Source: Pseudoroseicyclus_A sp041714655 (GTDB lineage: Bacteria > Pseudomonadota > Alphaproteobacteria > Rhodobacterales > Rhodobacteraceae). Taken from it: a DNA stretch of 64,000 nucleotides. The stretch spans positions 434,001 to 498,000 of the forward strand of contig NZ_CP168219.1 of the NCBI RefSeq assembly GCF_041714655.1. Direction: 5' to 3'. The notes beneath the pieces are model-generated. The model worked only from the letters and a program-made list of their open reading frames with translations. It was not told the origin of the DNA and did not search any database. The translations under genes and the position numbers were made by a program. How positions within the stretch are numbered: position 1 is the first letter of the stretch; each line of letters begins with the position of its first letter. Positions 7,861-15,594 of the stretch are shown here, piece by piece.

Positions 7861-7913
7861 CCCTTTCATCTGGCCGAAAATACCTCGGGGGCGTGGGGGC
7901 AGCGCCCCCACCC
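7861..7913 (+). repeat. Gene-end hairpin repeat, copy 1
   Basis: This element begins CCCTTTCATCTGGCCGAAAA and ends in the hairpin 7893-7911 (GTGGGGGC AGC GCCCCCAC). The same unit occurs at 11784-11834 after the UPF0178 gene with a compensated stem change, and related units occur at 37.0, 51.5, 58.3 and 63.8 kb. It lies 71 bp after cobD and could act as a transcript-end structure. Confidence 0.75.
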
Positions 7914-7999
7914 GGGCCCTCGGGGCCGGCGCTCCCGCCCCGCCTCGGTGGACTTGCCCCCCCGATCCGGCGCATCCTGCCGCCAAAACAGGAGCAGCC

Positions 8000-9169
8000 A
8001 TGCGTATCCCCGCCCTCATCCTCGCCCTCGCGGGCGCCCCCGCGCTTGCCCAGACCGCGCCCTGCGGCGGCGATTTCGCCGCGTTCAAGGCCGGCCTCGC
8101 CGCCGAGGCGCCGGCTTACGGCATCCCCCAGGCCACGGCGGAGGCCTTCCTCTCCGGCATCGGCCGCGACGAGAGCGTGCTCGCCGCCGACCGCCGGCAG
8201 GGCCATCTGCAGCGCGATTTCGTGGAATTCTCCCGCCGGCTGATCTCGCAGAGCCGCCTCAACAACGGCGCCCGCTACGCCAGCCAGTATGATGCCATCT
8301 TCAACCGCATCGCCGCCGACTATGGCGTGCCGCGCGGCATCCTCCTCGCCTTCTGGGCGTTCGAGACGGATTTCGGCCAGGTCCAGGGCGATTTCAACAC
8401 CGCGAACGCGCTGGTCACCCTCGCCCATGACTGCCGCCGGCCGGACCTTTTCCGCCCCCAGGTCTTCGCCGCCATGGCGCTGCATGAGCGCGGCGATTTC
8501 GACCCGGCCCGCACCACCGGCGCCTGGGCCGGCGAGATCGGTCAGGTGCAGATGCTGCCGCGCGACATCCTCGAGAACGGCATGGACGGCGACGGCGACG
8601 GCCATGTGACCCTGAAGACCTCGGCGCCCGATGCGCTCCTCTCCGCTGGGCGGATGCTCTCCGGCCTCGGCTGGGCGCCGGGCCAGCCCTGGCTGCAGGA
8701 GGTGATCCTGCCGGCGGAGATGGACTGGTCGCTCTCCGGCCTCGACCGGCAGATGCCGGCCGCCGACTGGGCGGCGATGGGCGTGAGCGCGCGGACGGGC
8801 CAGCTCGCCGACCTGCCGGCCTCGCTCCTCCTGCCGGTCGGGCGCAAGGGGCCGGCCTTCCTCGCCTATCCCAATTTCCACGTGCTCTTCGAATGGAACG
8901 AGAGCCTCGTCTACGTCACCACCGCCGCCTATTTCGCGACCCGCCTCGAGGGCGCCCCGATCTTCGCCAATGCCGATGCCTTCGAGGCCGGGCTGACGGG
9001 GGAAGAGATGGAGGCGCTGCAGGCCCGTCTCGCCGCTCTGGGCCATGACGTCGGCGGCATCGATGGCATCCTCGGCGAGAAGACCCGCGCGGCCGTCCAG
9101 GCCGAACAGCGGCGGCTCGGCATGGCGGCCGACGCCTGGCCGACGCGGGTGCTGCTCGACGCGCTTTGA
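8000..9169 (+). CDS. Lytic murein transglycosylase (MltB-type) with peptidoglycan-binding domain
   Basis: This is a periplasmic muramidase-like enzyme that cleaves peptidoglycan glycan strands to form 1,6-anhydro ends. The 389-residue protein has a signal peptide (residues 1-17, ending ALAQ). The SLT-like/MltB domain contains the catalytic glutamate in LLAFWAFETDFGQVQG and the conserved GQVQMLPRDILENGMDGDGDG segment. A C-terminal peptidoglycan-binding_1 repeat covers roughly 330-385 (LGHDVGGIDGILGEKTRAAV). The ATG at 8000 follows an AGGAGC site. The gene is monocistronic as far as can be seen. Confidence 0.93.
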   Translation: MRIPALILALAGAPALAQTAPCGGDFAAFKAGLAAEAPAYGIPQATAEAFLSGIGRDESVLAADRRQGHLQRDFVEFSRRLISQSRLNNGARYASQYDAIFNRIAADYGVPRGILLAFWAFETDFGQVQGDFNTANALVTLAHDCRRPDLFRPQVFAAMALHERGDFDPARTTGAWAGEIGQVQMLPRDILENGMDGDGDGHVTLKTSAPDALLSAGRMLSGLGWAPGQPWLQEVILPAEMDWSLSGLDRQMPAADWAAMGVSARTGQLADLPASLLLPVGRKGPAFLAYPNFHVLFEWNESLVYVTTAAYFATRLEGAPIFANADAFEAGLTGEEMEALQARLAALGHDVGGIDGILGEKTRAAVQAEQRRLGMAADAWPTRVLLDAL

Positions 9170-9203
9170 GCAGGGGCGGGGCGGGCGGGTCCCCCCGGCC
9201 GCC

Positions 9204-9347
9204 GCGCAGGGCGAGCGCCGGCCCCGGGGGTTGGCGCTCCTGCCGGTCCCGCATTGCACCTTATGGTGCCGCCACATCGTCGCTCGACGCGTCGCGCTGC
9301 CCCGCGAAAGCGCCAGCCCGCGGGACGGGCCGGCGCTCGCCCTGCGC
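9204..9347 (-). repeat. MITE-like palindromic element, copy A
   Basis: The ends are a 21-bp inverted repeat starting GCGCAGGGCGAGCGCC. Inner arms (GGCGCTC/GAGCGCC type) and an apical GCACC-ATAA-GGTGC palindrome allow the whole 144 bp to fold as one long hairpin. The unit matches copies at 13349-13493 and 42660-42803 in reverse orientation. No coding capacity or transposase is present. Confidence 0.85.
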
Positions 9348-9475
9348 CTGTGGCGCGTGACCCAGGCGGGGGCCACGCCTCACCGCTGGAATCCCCTCGC
9401 AGGGAGGGATTCCAACCCACGGCGTCCAATCCTGAGGGTGCCGGGCTGAAGCCCGGCCTACGCTCGCCGCCTTGC

Positions 9476-9498
9476 GTAGGGTGGGTTTCCAATCCACC
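9476..9498. repeat. GTAGGGTGGG palindromic repeat
   Basis: This is a short GTAGGGTGGGTT…AATCCACC hairpin. Versions occur beside the MITE-like copies at 13524-13546, 42591-42613, 42834-42856 and 42881-42902. It resembles the widespread REP-like palindromes of bacterial intergenic regions. Confidence 0.75.
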
Positions 9499-9586
9499 GC
9501 CCCCCGCGAGCCCGCCCATCAGGGCGGGCCGAGCATCCCGGCCCCCCGCGATTGCCTCGACCCCCGCCATGGGCTAGCCCTCGTCC

Positions 9587-10516
9587 ATGCTCGCCGTGTT
9601 CCTCCAGACCCTGCCGTTCTTCGCCGTCATCGGCCTCGGCTACGGGGCGGGGAAGACCGGCTTCTTCCCCGCCGAGGCCACCGCCTGGCTCACCAAGTTC
9701 GTCTTCTACTTCGCCCTCTCGGCGATGATCCTGCGCTTCACGGTCACCCTGGGCTTCGGCGAGATCTTCTCCTGGCCCTTCGTCCTCGCCTATCTCTCCG
9801 CCACCCTCGCCGGATACCTCCTCGTCACCGCCGTCGCTCTGGCGCGGGGCCGCGGCATGGCCGAGGCGGCGGTCGAGGCGCAGACCGGCGTCATCGGCAA
9901 CACAGGCTTCCTCGGCCTGCCGATGCTGGCGCTGCTCATCGGCGAGGCGGCGGTCGGGCCGGCGCTGCTGGTCCTCTCCATCGATCTCGTGGTCTTCTCC
10001 TCGCTCTTCGCGGTGCTCATGGCGCTGTCGCAGGGCGGCCGCCTCGGCCTCGCCCTCCTCTGGCGGATTCTCCGCGGCCTCGTCTCCAACCCGATGATCG
10101 TCTCGCTCGCCGCCGGGCTCGCCGTCTCCGCCTCCGGCCTGCCGGTCCCCGACCCCGTGATGGCGTTCCTCACGCTCCTCGGCGCCGCCGCGACGCCCGG
10201 GGCGCTCTTCGCCATCGGCGCCTCGCTCGCCTCCAAGAGCGCCGAGCGGCTGGCGGTGGCGGGCTGGCTCTCCGCCGTCAAGCTGGTGGTCCACCCCGGG
10301 CTCGTGGCGCTCGCCGCGCTGATCCTCTTCCCGGTGGAGCCCTTCGGCGCCACGGTCATGATCGCCGCCGCGGCGCTGCCGGTGGCGGGCAACACCTTCA
10401 TGCTGGCGCAGTTCTACGGGGTGGCGCCGCAGCGGGTTTCGGCGGCCATCCTCTTGTCAACGGCGGCGGCGATCGTCACCTTCCCGCTGGTGATCGCGCA
10501 GGTAACGGGAGGATAA
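9587..10516 (+). CDS. AEC (auxin efflux carrier) family transporter
   Basis: This inner-membrane protein of 309 residues has about ten hydrophobic segments in the usual 5+5 arrangement of the AEC family. The conserved central GVIGNTGFLGLPML segment and the C-terminal ALPVAGNTFMLAQFYG segment are the characteristic discontinuous-helix motifs. Members export or import small carboxylates or similar anions; the substrate here cannot be read from the sequence. It lies 3 bp before the S-formylglutathione hydrolase gene, so the two are probably co-transcribed. Confidence 0.9.
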   Translation: MLAVFLQTLPFFAVIGLGYGAGKTGFFPAEATAWLTKFVFYFALSAMILRFTVTLGFGEIFSWPFVLAYLSATLAGYLLVTAVALARGRGMAEAAVEAQTGVIGNTGFLGLPMLALLIGEAAVGPALLVLSIDLVVFSSLFAVLMALSQGGRLGLALLWRILRGLVSNPMIVSLAAGLAVSASGLPVPDPVMAFLTLLGAAATPGALFAIGASLASKSAERLAVAGWLSAVKLVVHPGLVALAALILFPVEPFGATVMIAAAALPVAGNTFMLAQFYGVAPQRVSAAILLSTAAAIVTFPLVIAQVTGG

Positions 10517-10519
10517 CCC

Positions 10520-11341
10520 ATGGAAATGCTCAAGGAATCCGTCTGCTTCGGGGGGCGCCAGCAGGTCTGGCGCCATGGCTCCACGGCCACGGGCACCGAC
10601 ATGACCTTCGGGCTCTACCTGCCGCCCGGGCTGGGGCCGCATCCGGTTTTGTGGTTTCTCGCCGGGCTCACCTGCACGCATGAGAACGCCATGGTGAAGG
10701 CCGGCGCGCAGATCCATGCCGCCGAGCACGGGGTCGCGCTCGTCTTCCCCGACACCTCGCCGCGGGGCGAGGGCGTCGCCGATGACGAGGCCTATGACAT
10801 GGGGCAGGGCGCCGGCTTCTATGTCGATGCGACCGAGGCGCCCTGGGCGCCCCATTTCAAGATGTGGAGCTACGTGGGCGAGGAGCTCCCGGGCCTTCTG
10901 GCCGAGATGCCGCTCGACCTCTCCCGCCAGGCGATCACCGGCCATTCCATGGGCGGCCACGGCGCGCTGACACTCGGCATGGGCCTCCCCGGCCGGTTCC
11001 GCTCGCTCTCCGCCTTCGCGCCAATCAGCCAACCGGTGCAATCGGACTGGGGCCGCAAGCAGTTCACCGGCTATCTCGGCACCGACGAGAGCGCCTGGCT
11101 CGCCCATGACGCCACCCATCTGATGGAGACCAAGGGCTTCGACGGCCCCGTCCTCGTCGACACCGGCACAGCGGACGAATGGGGCGAGGATCTCCTCCGC
11201 TCCAGCGCCCTCGGCGCGGCGATGGAGGCGCGTGGCCAGGCCGGCGACTTCCGCATGCAGCCCGGCTACGATCACTCGTATTTCTTCGTGCAGAGCTTCA
11301 TCGGCGAGCACATCGCTTTCCACGCCGCGGCGCTCAAGTGA
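10520..11341 (+). CDS. fghA: S-formylglutathione hydrolase
   Basis: This is an esterase-D-type serine hydrolase that splits S-formylglutathione into formate and glutathione in glutathione-dependent formaldehyde detoxification. The 273-residue length is typical. Visible features are the LAGLTCTHENAM oxyanion region, the nucleophile motif GHSMGGHGAL with Ser143, and the C-terminal GYDHSYFF histidine segment of the catalytic triad. No formaldehyde dehydrogenase gene is in the window. The stop overlaps the GTG of the next gene (11338-11341). Confidence 0.95.
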   Translation: MEMLKESVCFGGRQQVWRHGSTATGTDMTFGLYLPPGLGPHPVLWFLAGLTCTHENAMVKAGAQIHAAEHGVALVFPDTSPRGEGVADDEAYDMGQGAGFYVDATEAPWAPHFKMWSYVGEELPGLLAEMPLDLSRQAITGHSMGGHGALTLGMGLPGRFRSLSAFAPISQPVQSDWGRKQFTGYLGTDESAWLAHDATHLMETKGFDGPVLVDTGTADEWGEDLLRSSALGAAMEARGQAGDFRMQPGYDHSYFFVQSFIGEHIAFHAAALK

Positions 11342-11781
11342 TCTATGTCGATGCCGACGCCTGCCCCGTGCGGGCGGAGGCAGAGCGGGTGGCGCTCCGC
11401 CATGGCCTCAAGATGTTCGTCGTCTCCAACGGCGGCATCCGCCCCTCGCGCGAGCCGCTGATCGAGACGGTGATCGTCCCCGACGGCCCAGACGTGGCCG
11501 ACAAGTGGATCGCGGATCACGCCGGGCCGGGCGATGTCGTCATCACGAATGACATCCCGCTCGCCGCCCGCGCCGTCGAGGCCGGCGCCCTCGTCGTCAA
11601 GCCCGACGGCGAGCAGCTCAATGCCCGCAACGTCGGCCAGGCGCTCGCCTCGCGTGATCTGATGGCCGACCTGCGCTCCGCCGATCCCTTCCGCCAGGGC
11701 GGCGGCCGTCCCTTCTCGAGGCGCGACCGCTCGCGCTTCCTCGACAGCCTCGAACGCGCCGTCCGCGCCGCCTCTTCCTGA
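11338..11781 (+). CDS. UPF0178 (YaiI/YqxD) family protein
   Basis: This is a 147-residue cytoplasmic protein of the UPF0178 family, which has a PIN-like fold and no established function. The GTG start at 11338 overlaps the fghA stop as GTGA, and the domain begins at once with IYVDADACP. Other conserved stretches are VSNGG, VITNDIPLAARA, and the C-terminal GGRPFSRRDRSRFLDSLER. The acidic residues in DADA and TNDIP form the PIN-like site. It is followed by a gene-end hairpin repeat. Confidence 0.93.
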   Translation: MIYVDADACPVRAEAERVALRHGLKMFVVSNGGIRPSREPLIETVIVPDGPDVADKWIADHAGPGDVVITNDIPLAARAVEAGALVVKPDGEQLNARNVGQALASRDLMADLRSADPFRQGGGRPFSRRDRSRFLDSLERAVRAASS

Positions 11782-11783
11782 TC

Positions 11784-11834
11784 CCCTTTCATCTGGCCGA
11801 AAATACCTCGGAGGTGTGGAGGCAGAGCCTCCAC
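11784..11834 (+). repeat. Gene-end hairpin repeat, copy 2
   Basis: This copy is nearly identical to 7861-7913, but the stem (11816-11834) reads GTGGAGGC AGA GCCTCCAC. One G-C pair of copy 1 has become A-T on both arms, so pairing is preserved. It sits between convergent genes (UPF0178 and mscS) and could end both transcripts. Confidence 0.75.
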
Positions 11835-11857
11835 CCGGCCCAACGGGCCGGCCCCCC

Positions 11858-13180
11858 TCAGTCCGGGTCCACCGCCGGCATGGTGCCGCCCAGCACCTTC
11901 ACCTCCCGCTGCGGGAAGGGGATCGAGATGTCGTTCGCCTGGAAGGCGTCCCAGAGCGCCAAATAGACATTGCCCCGGATGTTGGTCAGCCCGCCGGTCG
12001 GGTCGGTGATCCAGAACCTCAGGATGTAATCCACCGAGGAATCGCCGAAGCCGGTGATGTGGCAGACGGGCGGCCGGTCCGTCAGCACCCGGGGCACCGA
12101 CCCCGCCGCCTCGATGGCGATGGCGCGCACCTTGTGAGGGTCGTCGCCGTAGGAGGTGCCGAAATGGATGTCGAGCCGGACGAAATCGTTCGAATGGCTC
12201 CAGTTGACCACCTGCCCGGTGATCAGGTCCTCGTTGGGGATGAGGTATTCCTTGCCGTCCCGCGTGGTGATCGAGACGTAGCGGGCGCCGAGATGGTTGA
12301 TCCAGCCGAAGGTCTCTCCCAGCGAGATCACATCCCCCGGCTTGATCGAGCGGTCCAGCAGCAGGATCACCCCCGAGACGAGGTTCGACACCACCTTCTG
12401 CAGCCCGAAGCCGAGTCCCACGCCGATGGCGCCCGATAGGACGGCGAGCCCGGTGAGGTCGACGCCGACGATGCGCAGCCCGGCGAAGACGGCGGCGGCG
12501 AAAAGCGCGATCTGCGTGATCTTGACGAAAAGGACGCGCAGGCTCGGGCTCAGGTCCTCGTTGCGCTGGATGCGCGCCGCGGCGATGCGCGAGACGAAGC
12601 GCGCCGCCGCGAAGAGCGCGCCGATGAGCAGCGCCGCCTCGATGATGAGCCAGACCGAGATGCGCGAGCCGCCGAGGTCGAAGGCGATGGAGGACAGCGC
12701 GAGCCGCAGCTCCTCCGTCAGCCCGAGGATCGACAGCGACACCCAGGCCCAGGCGAGGAAGCGCACGAGCCCGCGGAGGAACCCGTTGGGAATGAGCCGC
12801 GCGAGAAGCGCGATGAGCAGCCAGGCGGTGGCAAGCTCGGCGAGGATCACCAGCAGGTAGCTCCGCGACGGCCAGGTCACGGCGCGCATGACGAGCACGG
12901 TCAGCCAGATCATCGGCACGAAGAGGATGACCCGGAGCCGCCGGTGGAAGGTCAGCAGCCAGCGCATCCGCCACATCGGCACGCCCGTCAGCCGCCGCAG
13001 CCATTCGTGGTAGCGGGGGGCGAGGATGGCGCGCAGGAGATGCGCGAGCCCGAAGAGGGCCGCCGCGATCAGCACCTGGTAGATGTTCCACTCCCGCAGG
13101 AGCGAGGCGCCGAACAGCATCGCATCGTCCAGAAGCTGCTGGCCGATGCCGATGATCACCTCGAGTGCGCCGCCTTCCAT
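11858..13180 (-). CDS. Mechanosensitive ion channel, MscS family
   Basis: This is an inner-membrane channel gated by membrane tension that releases solutes during hypo-osmotic shock. I place the start at ATG 13180 (440 residues); the frame continuing upstream runs through the intergenic repeat and is spurious. Several transmembrane helices fill residues 20-230. The pore helix carries the Gly/Ala pattern GAIGVGLGFGLQKVVSNLVSG. The beta domain follows (RSIKPGDVISLG, then YVSITTRDGKEYLIPNE), and then the alpha/beta domain. It is larger than minimal MscS because of extra N-terminal helices. Confidence 0.94.
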   Translation of the reverse strand: MEGGALEVIIGIGQQLLDDAMLFGASLLREWNIYQVLIAAALFGLAHLLRAILAPRYHEWLRRLTGVPMWRMRWLLTFHRRLRVILFVPMIWLTVLVMRAVTWPSRSYLLVILAELATAWLLIALLARLIPNGFLRGLVRFLAWAWVSLSILGLTEELRLALSSIAFDLGGSRISVWLIIEAALLIGALFAAARFVSRIAAARIQRNEDLSPSLRVLFVKITQIALFAAAVFAGLRIVGVDLTGLAVLSGAIGVGLGFGLQKVVSNLVSGVILLLDRSIKPGDVISLGETFGWINHLGARYVSITTRDGKEYLIPNEDLITGQVVNWSHSNDFVRLDIHFGTSYGDDPHKVRAIAIEAAGSVPRVLTDRPPVCHITGFGDSSVDYILRFWITDPTGGLTNIRGNVYLALWDAFQANDISIPFPQREVKVLGGTMPAVDPD

Positions 13181-13690
13181 GGGCCGATCCTCGCATGGGC
13201 CGAGGGGTTGGGGAAGGTGGCTTGGGGCCGGCGGGCGCGGGGGCCGATCGTCGCCGTCGGGCGCCGGCGATGGCTCTTGCCCAGCCCGGAGCCTCCTGCG
13301 ACCTGCACGACCTGGCCGCGGTTTCCCCGCCCGGTGCGCGCCGGAACGGCGCAGGGCGAGCGCCGGCCCGTCCCGCGGGCTGGCGCTCTGGTGGGGTTGG
13401 GCATGAGCTCGGGGCGGGGAGGTGGCTTGCACCATAAAGTGCGCCGCTCAGCCGGCAGGAGCGCCACCCCCCGGGCCGGCGCTCGCCCTGCGCGGAGCCG
13501 TTTGTCCCGGTTGAATTGTGGACGGTGGGTTACAAACCCACCCTACGCCATGATGGGACGGCCAGAGCGTTACCCCCGGCGCTCGCCCCGCGCGGCGGCG
13601 TTGCGCCCCCAAGCCGGCCTCCCTGTCACCCCCGGGGACCGCGCACCCCGCGGCACCGGCTCTCTTGTGAGACTCACGGCGGAGGTATAT
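13181..13690. other. Intergenic repeat region between mscS and leuC leader
   Basis: About 510 bp separate divergent mscS and the leuC region. The stretch includes MITE-like copy B (13349-13493) with an extended match to the 42.7-kb copy on both sides (about 13325-13553), and a GGTGGG…CCCACCCTAC palindrome (13524-13546). I see no gene in it. The leuC promoter is presumably near the right end, but no clear -35/-10 pair stands out. Confidence 0.7.
13349..13493 (+). repeat. MITE-like palindromic element, copy B
   Basis: The 145-bp unit is flanked by the 21-bp inverted repeat and has GCACC-ATAAAG-TGC at its centre. It is close to identical with copy C at 42660-42803, and the match extends beyond both ends. 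The flank includes a TTTGTCCCGGTTGA stretch and the GGTGGG palindrome. Confidence 0.85.
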
Positions 13691-13786
13691 GTGCGCGGCA
13701 TGACACAGGTTTTCGACATGGACGACCGCGCGCGCCTGCCCTGGCGCTTCTACGGCGCGACCCTGTCGATTCTCGCGCGCGCCTGA
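13691..13786 (+). CDS. Putative 31-aa leader peptide upstream of leuC
   Basis: A GTG at 13691 lies 5 nt after GGAGG (13681-13685) and opens a 31-codon frame ending in TGA at 13786. The peptide has three acidic residues followed by RARLPWRFYGATLSILARA, an amphipathic basic C-terminal half. A GC-rich inverted repeat follows at 13793-13817, and the leuC start is 85 nt downstream. This layout resembles a leader-peptide plus hairpin arrangement. The peptide is not Leu-rich (three Leu), so classical leucine attenuation is not obvious. It could equally be an independent small protein. Confidence 0.45.
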   Translation: MRGMTQVFDMDDRARLPWRFYGATLSILARA

Positions 13787-13871
13787 GCCCAAGGCGCGCC
13801 CCCGCGCGGGCGGCGCCTGACCGAATGCCCCGCGCCCGAGACCACAGCCATCGACATCAGGGAGAGACCCC

Positions 13872-15296
13872 ATGTCCCCCAAGACGCTCTACGACAAGAT
13901 CTGGGATGCCCATCTCGTTCAGGAAGACGAGGACGGCACCAGCCTGATCTATATCGACCGCCACCTCGTCCACGAGGTGACGAGCCCCCAGGCCTTTGAG
14001 GGTCTGCGCATGACCGGCCGCACCGTCCGCGCGCCGGAGAAGACCATCGCCGTGCCGGACCACAACGTGCCGACCACGGCCGACCGGGTGAACGGCATCA
14101 CCAATCCCGAAAGCCGCATCCAGGTGGAGGCGCTCGACAAGAACGCCAAGGATTTCGGCATCCACTACTATCCGGTCTCCGACATCCGGCAGGGCATCGT
14201 CCATATCGTCGGCCCCGAGCAGGGCTGGACGCTGCCGGGCATGACCGTCGTCTGCGGTGACAGCCATACGGCGACCCACGGCGCCTTCGGCTCGCTCGCC
14301 CATGGCATCGGCACCTCCGAGGTCGAGCATGTGCTCGCCACGCAGACGCTGATCCAGTCGAAGTCGAAGAACATGAAGGTCGAGATCACCGGCAAGCTCC
14401 GTCCCGGCGTCACCGCCAAGGACATCACGCTGACGGTCATCGGCCGCACCGGCACCGCCGGCGGCACGGGCTATGTGATCGAATATTGCGGCGAGGCCGT
14501 CCGGGCGCTCTCCATGGAAGGCCGGATGACCATCTGCAACATGGCCATCGAGGGCGGCGCCCGCGCCGGGTTGATCGCCCCCGACCAGACGACCTTCGAC
14601 TACATCAAGGGCCGCGAGCACGCGCCCAAGGGTGCCGACTGGGACAAGGCGATGGAATGGTGGCAGACGCTCTATTCCGACGATGACGCGCATTGGGACA
14701 AGGTCGTGACCATCAAGGGCGAGGACATCGCCCCGGTCGTCACCTGGGGCACCTCGCCCGAGGACGTCCTGCCCATCACCGCCGAAGTGCCGTCCCCCGA
14801 GACCTTCACCGGCGGCAAGGTCGGCGCGGCGAAGCGCAGCCTCGACTACATGGGGCTGAAGCCGGGCACGAAGCTGACCGATGTCGAGATCGACACGGTG
14901 TTCATCGGCTCCTGCACCAACGGGCGGATCGAGGATCTGCGCGCCGCCGCCGCCGTGCTCAAGGGCCACAAGATCAAGGACGGGCTCCGCGCCATGGTCG
15001 TCCCCGGCTCCGGGCTCGTCCGCAAGCAGGCCGAGGAAGAGGGGCTCGCCGACATCTTCAAGGAGGCGGGCTTCGAATGGCGCCTCGCCGGCTGCTCGAT
15101 GTGCCTCGCCATGAATCCCGACCAGCTCACGCCGGGCGAGCGCTGCGCCTCGACCTCGAACCGCAATTTCGAGGGCCGCCAGGGCCGCGGCGGCCGCACG
15201 CACCTCATGTCGCCCCAGATGGCCGCCGCCGCGGCGATCACCGGGCGGCTGACCGATGTGCGCGAGATGATGGCGCCCGAGCAGGAGCCGACGTGA
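13872..15296 (+). CDS. leuC: 3-isopropylmalate dehydratase large subunit
   Basis: With LeuD it forms the [4Fe-4S] isomerase that interconverts 2- and 3-isopropylmalate in leucine synthesis. The protein has 474 residues from ATG 13872, preceded by AGGGAGAG. Aconitase-family motifs are present: GDSHTATHGAFG, the cluster ligand in GSCTNGRIED, and the pair in GCSMCLAMNPD. The C-terminal SNRNFEGRQGRGGRTHLMSP segment is characteristic. leuD lies 830 bp downstream, separated by an antisense zinc-knuckle gene and a DUF308 gene. Confidence 0.97.
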   Translation: MSPKTLYDKIWDAHLVQEDEDGTSLIYIDRHLVHEVTSPQAFEGLRMTGRTVRAPEKTIAVPDHNVPTTADRVNGITNPESRIQVEALDKNAKDFGIHYYPVSDIRQGIVHIVGPEQGWTLPGMTVVCGDSHTATHGAFGSLAHGIGTSEVEHVLATQTLIQSKSKNMKVEITGKLRPGVTAKDITLTVIGRTGTAGGTGYVIEYCGEAVRALSMEGRMTICNMAIEGGARAGLIAPDQTTFDYIKGREHAPKGADWDKAMEWWQTLYSDDDAHWDKVVTIKGEDIAPVVTWGTSPEDVLPITAEVPSPETFTGGKVGAAKRSLDYMGLKPGTKLTDVEIDTVFIGSCTNGRIEDLRAAAAVLKGHKIKDGLRAMVVPGSGLVRKQAEEEGLADIFKEAGFEWRLAGCSMCLAMNPDQLTPGERCASTSNRNFEGRQGRGGRTHLMSPQMAAAAAITGRLTDVREMMAPEQEPT

Positions 15297-15358
15297 TGGA
15301 GAGCTGGCTGCTGGCCGACCTGCCGAGCATGGCTTCTAGAGGAAGAGACGACTCAGAG

Positions 15359-15475
15359 TCACTGTTTTCCGCTGCCAAGGCACTTGTAGCAAAGGTGGCC
15401 GTTGTACCAACCAGATCCACCACAAAGGGAACAGGCTACGACAATCTTAGATGTCGAATTGCTCATACTGGGCAT
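15359..15475 (-). CDS. 38-aa double zinc-knuckle protein (CXXCXGXG x2), hidden small gene
   Basis: A 38-codon frame on the minus strand starts at ATG 15475, with a GGGAGA site about 11 nt upstream, and ends in TGA at 15359. After a short polar lead (MPSMSNSTSKIVVA) it reads C15-SL-C18-GGSG and C29-YK-C32-LGSG. These are two CXXCXGXG knuckles of the type that build DnaJ-like zinc fingers, on a spacing suited to one Zn2+. It lies antisense in a low-GC spacer between leuC and the DUF308 gene. The strict motif, not length, supports it. The function is unknown; a free-standing zinc-finger or chaperone-adaptor role would be speculation. Confidence 0.6.
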   Translation of the reverse strand: MPSMSNSTSKIVVACSLCGGSGWYNGHLCYKCLGSGKQ

Positions 15476-15594
15476 GATTGCGGTTCTCCCAAATTGGATC
15501 GTAGTCAGATTTTAGTATGCGAATTTCAAAGCGAAATGTCCGCTTCTACCATAGAAGCAGCATCAAGGTTCAGGCAAGCGGAAGGAGCATCCCT

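Larger units (their letters stand above)
9170..9586. other. Intergenic repeat region between transglycosylase and AEC transporter
   Basis: There is no gene in this 417-bp stretch. It is built from repeats: the palindromic 144-bp element (9204-9347, inverted relative to the other two copies), a GGAATCCC/GGGATTCC hairpin near 9390-9413, a CCGGGCTGAAGCCCGG hairpin near 9440-9456, and one GTAGGGTGGG palindrome (9476-9498). The Arg/Pro-rich frames across it are translations of the repeats. Confidence 0.8.

Noticed and set aside
9170..9586. Possible coding frames (up to 213 codons) across the repeat-rich spacer
   Set aside because: The frames translate known repeat units, change direction freely, and match frames over the copies at 13.3 and 42.7 kb only because the DNA is repeated.
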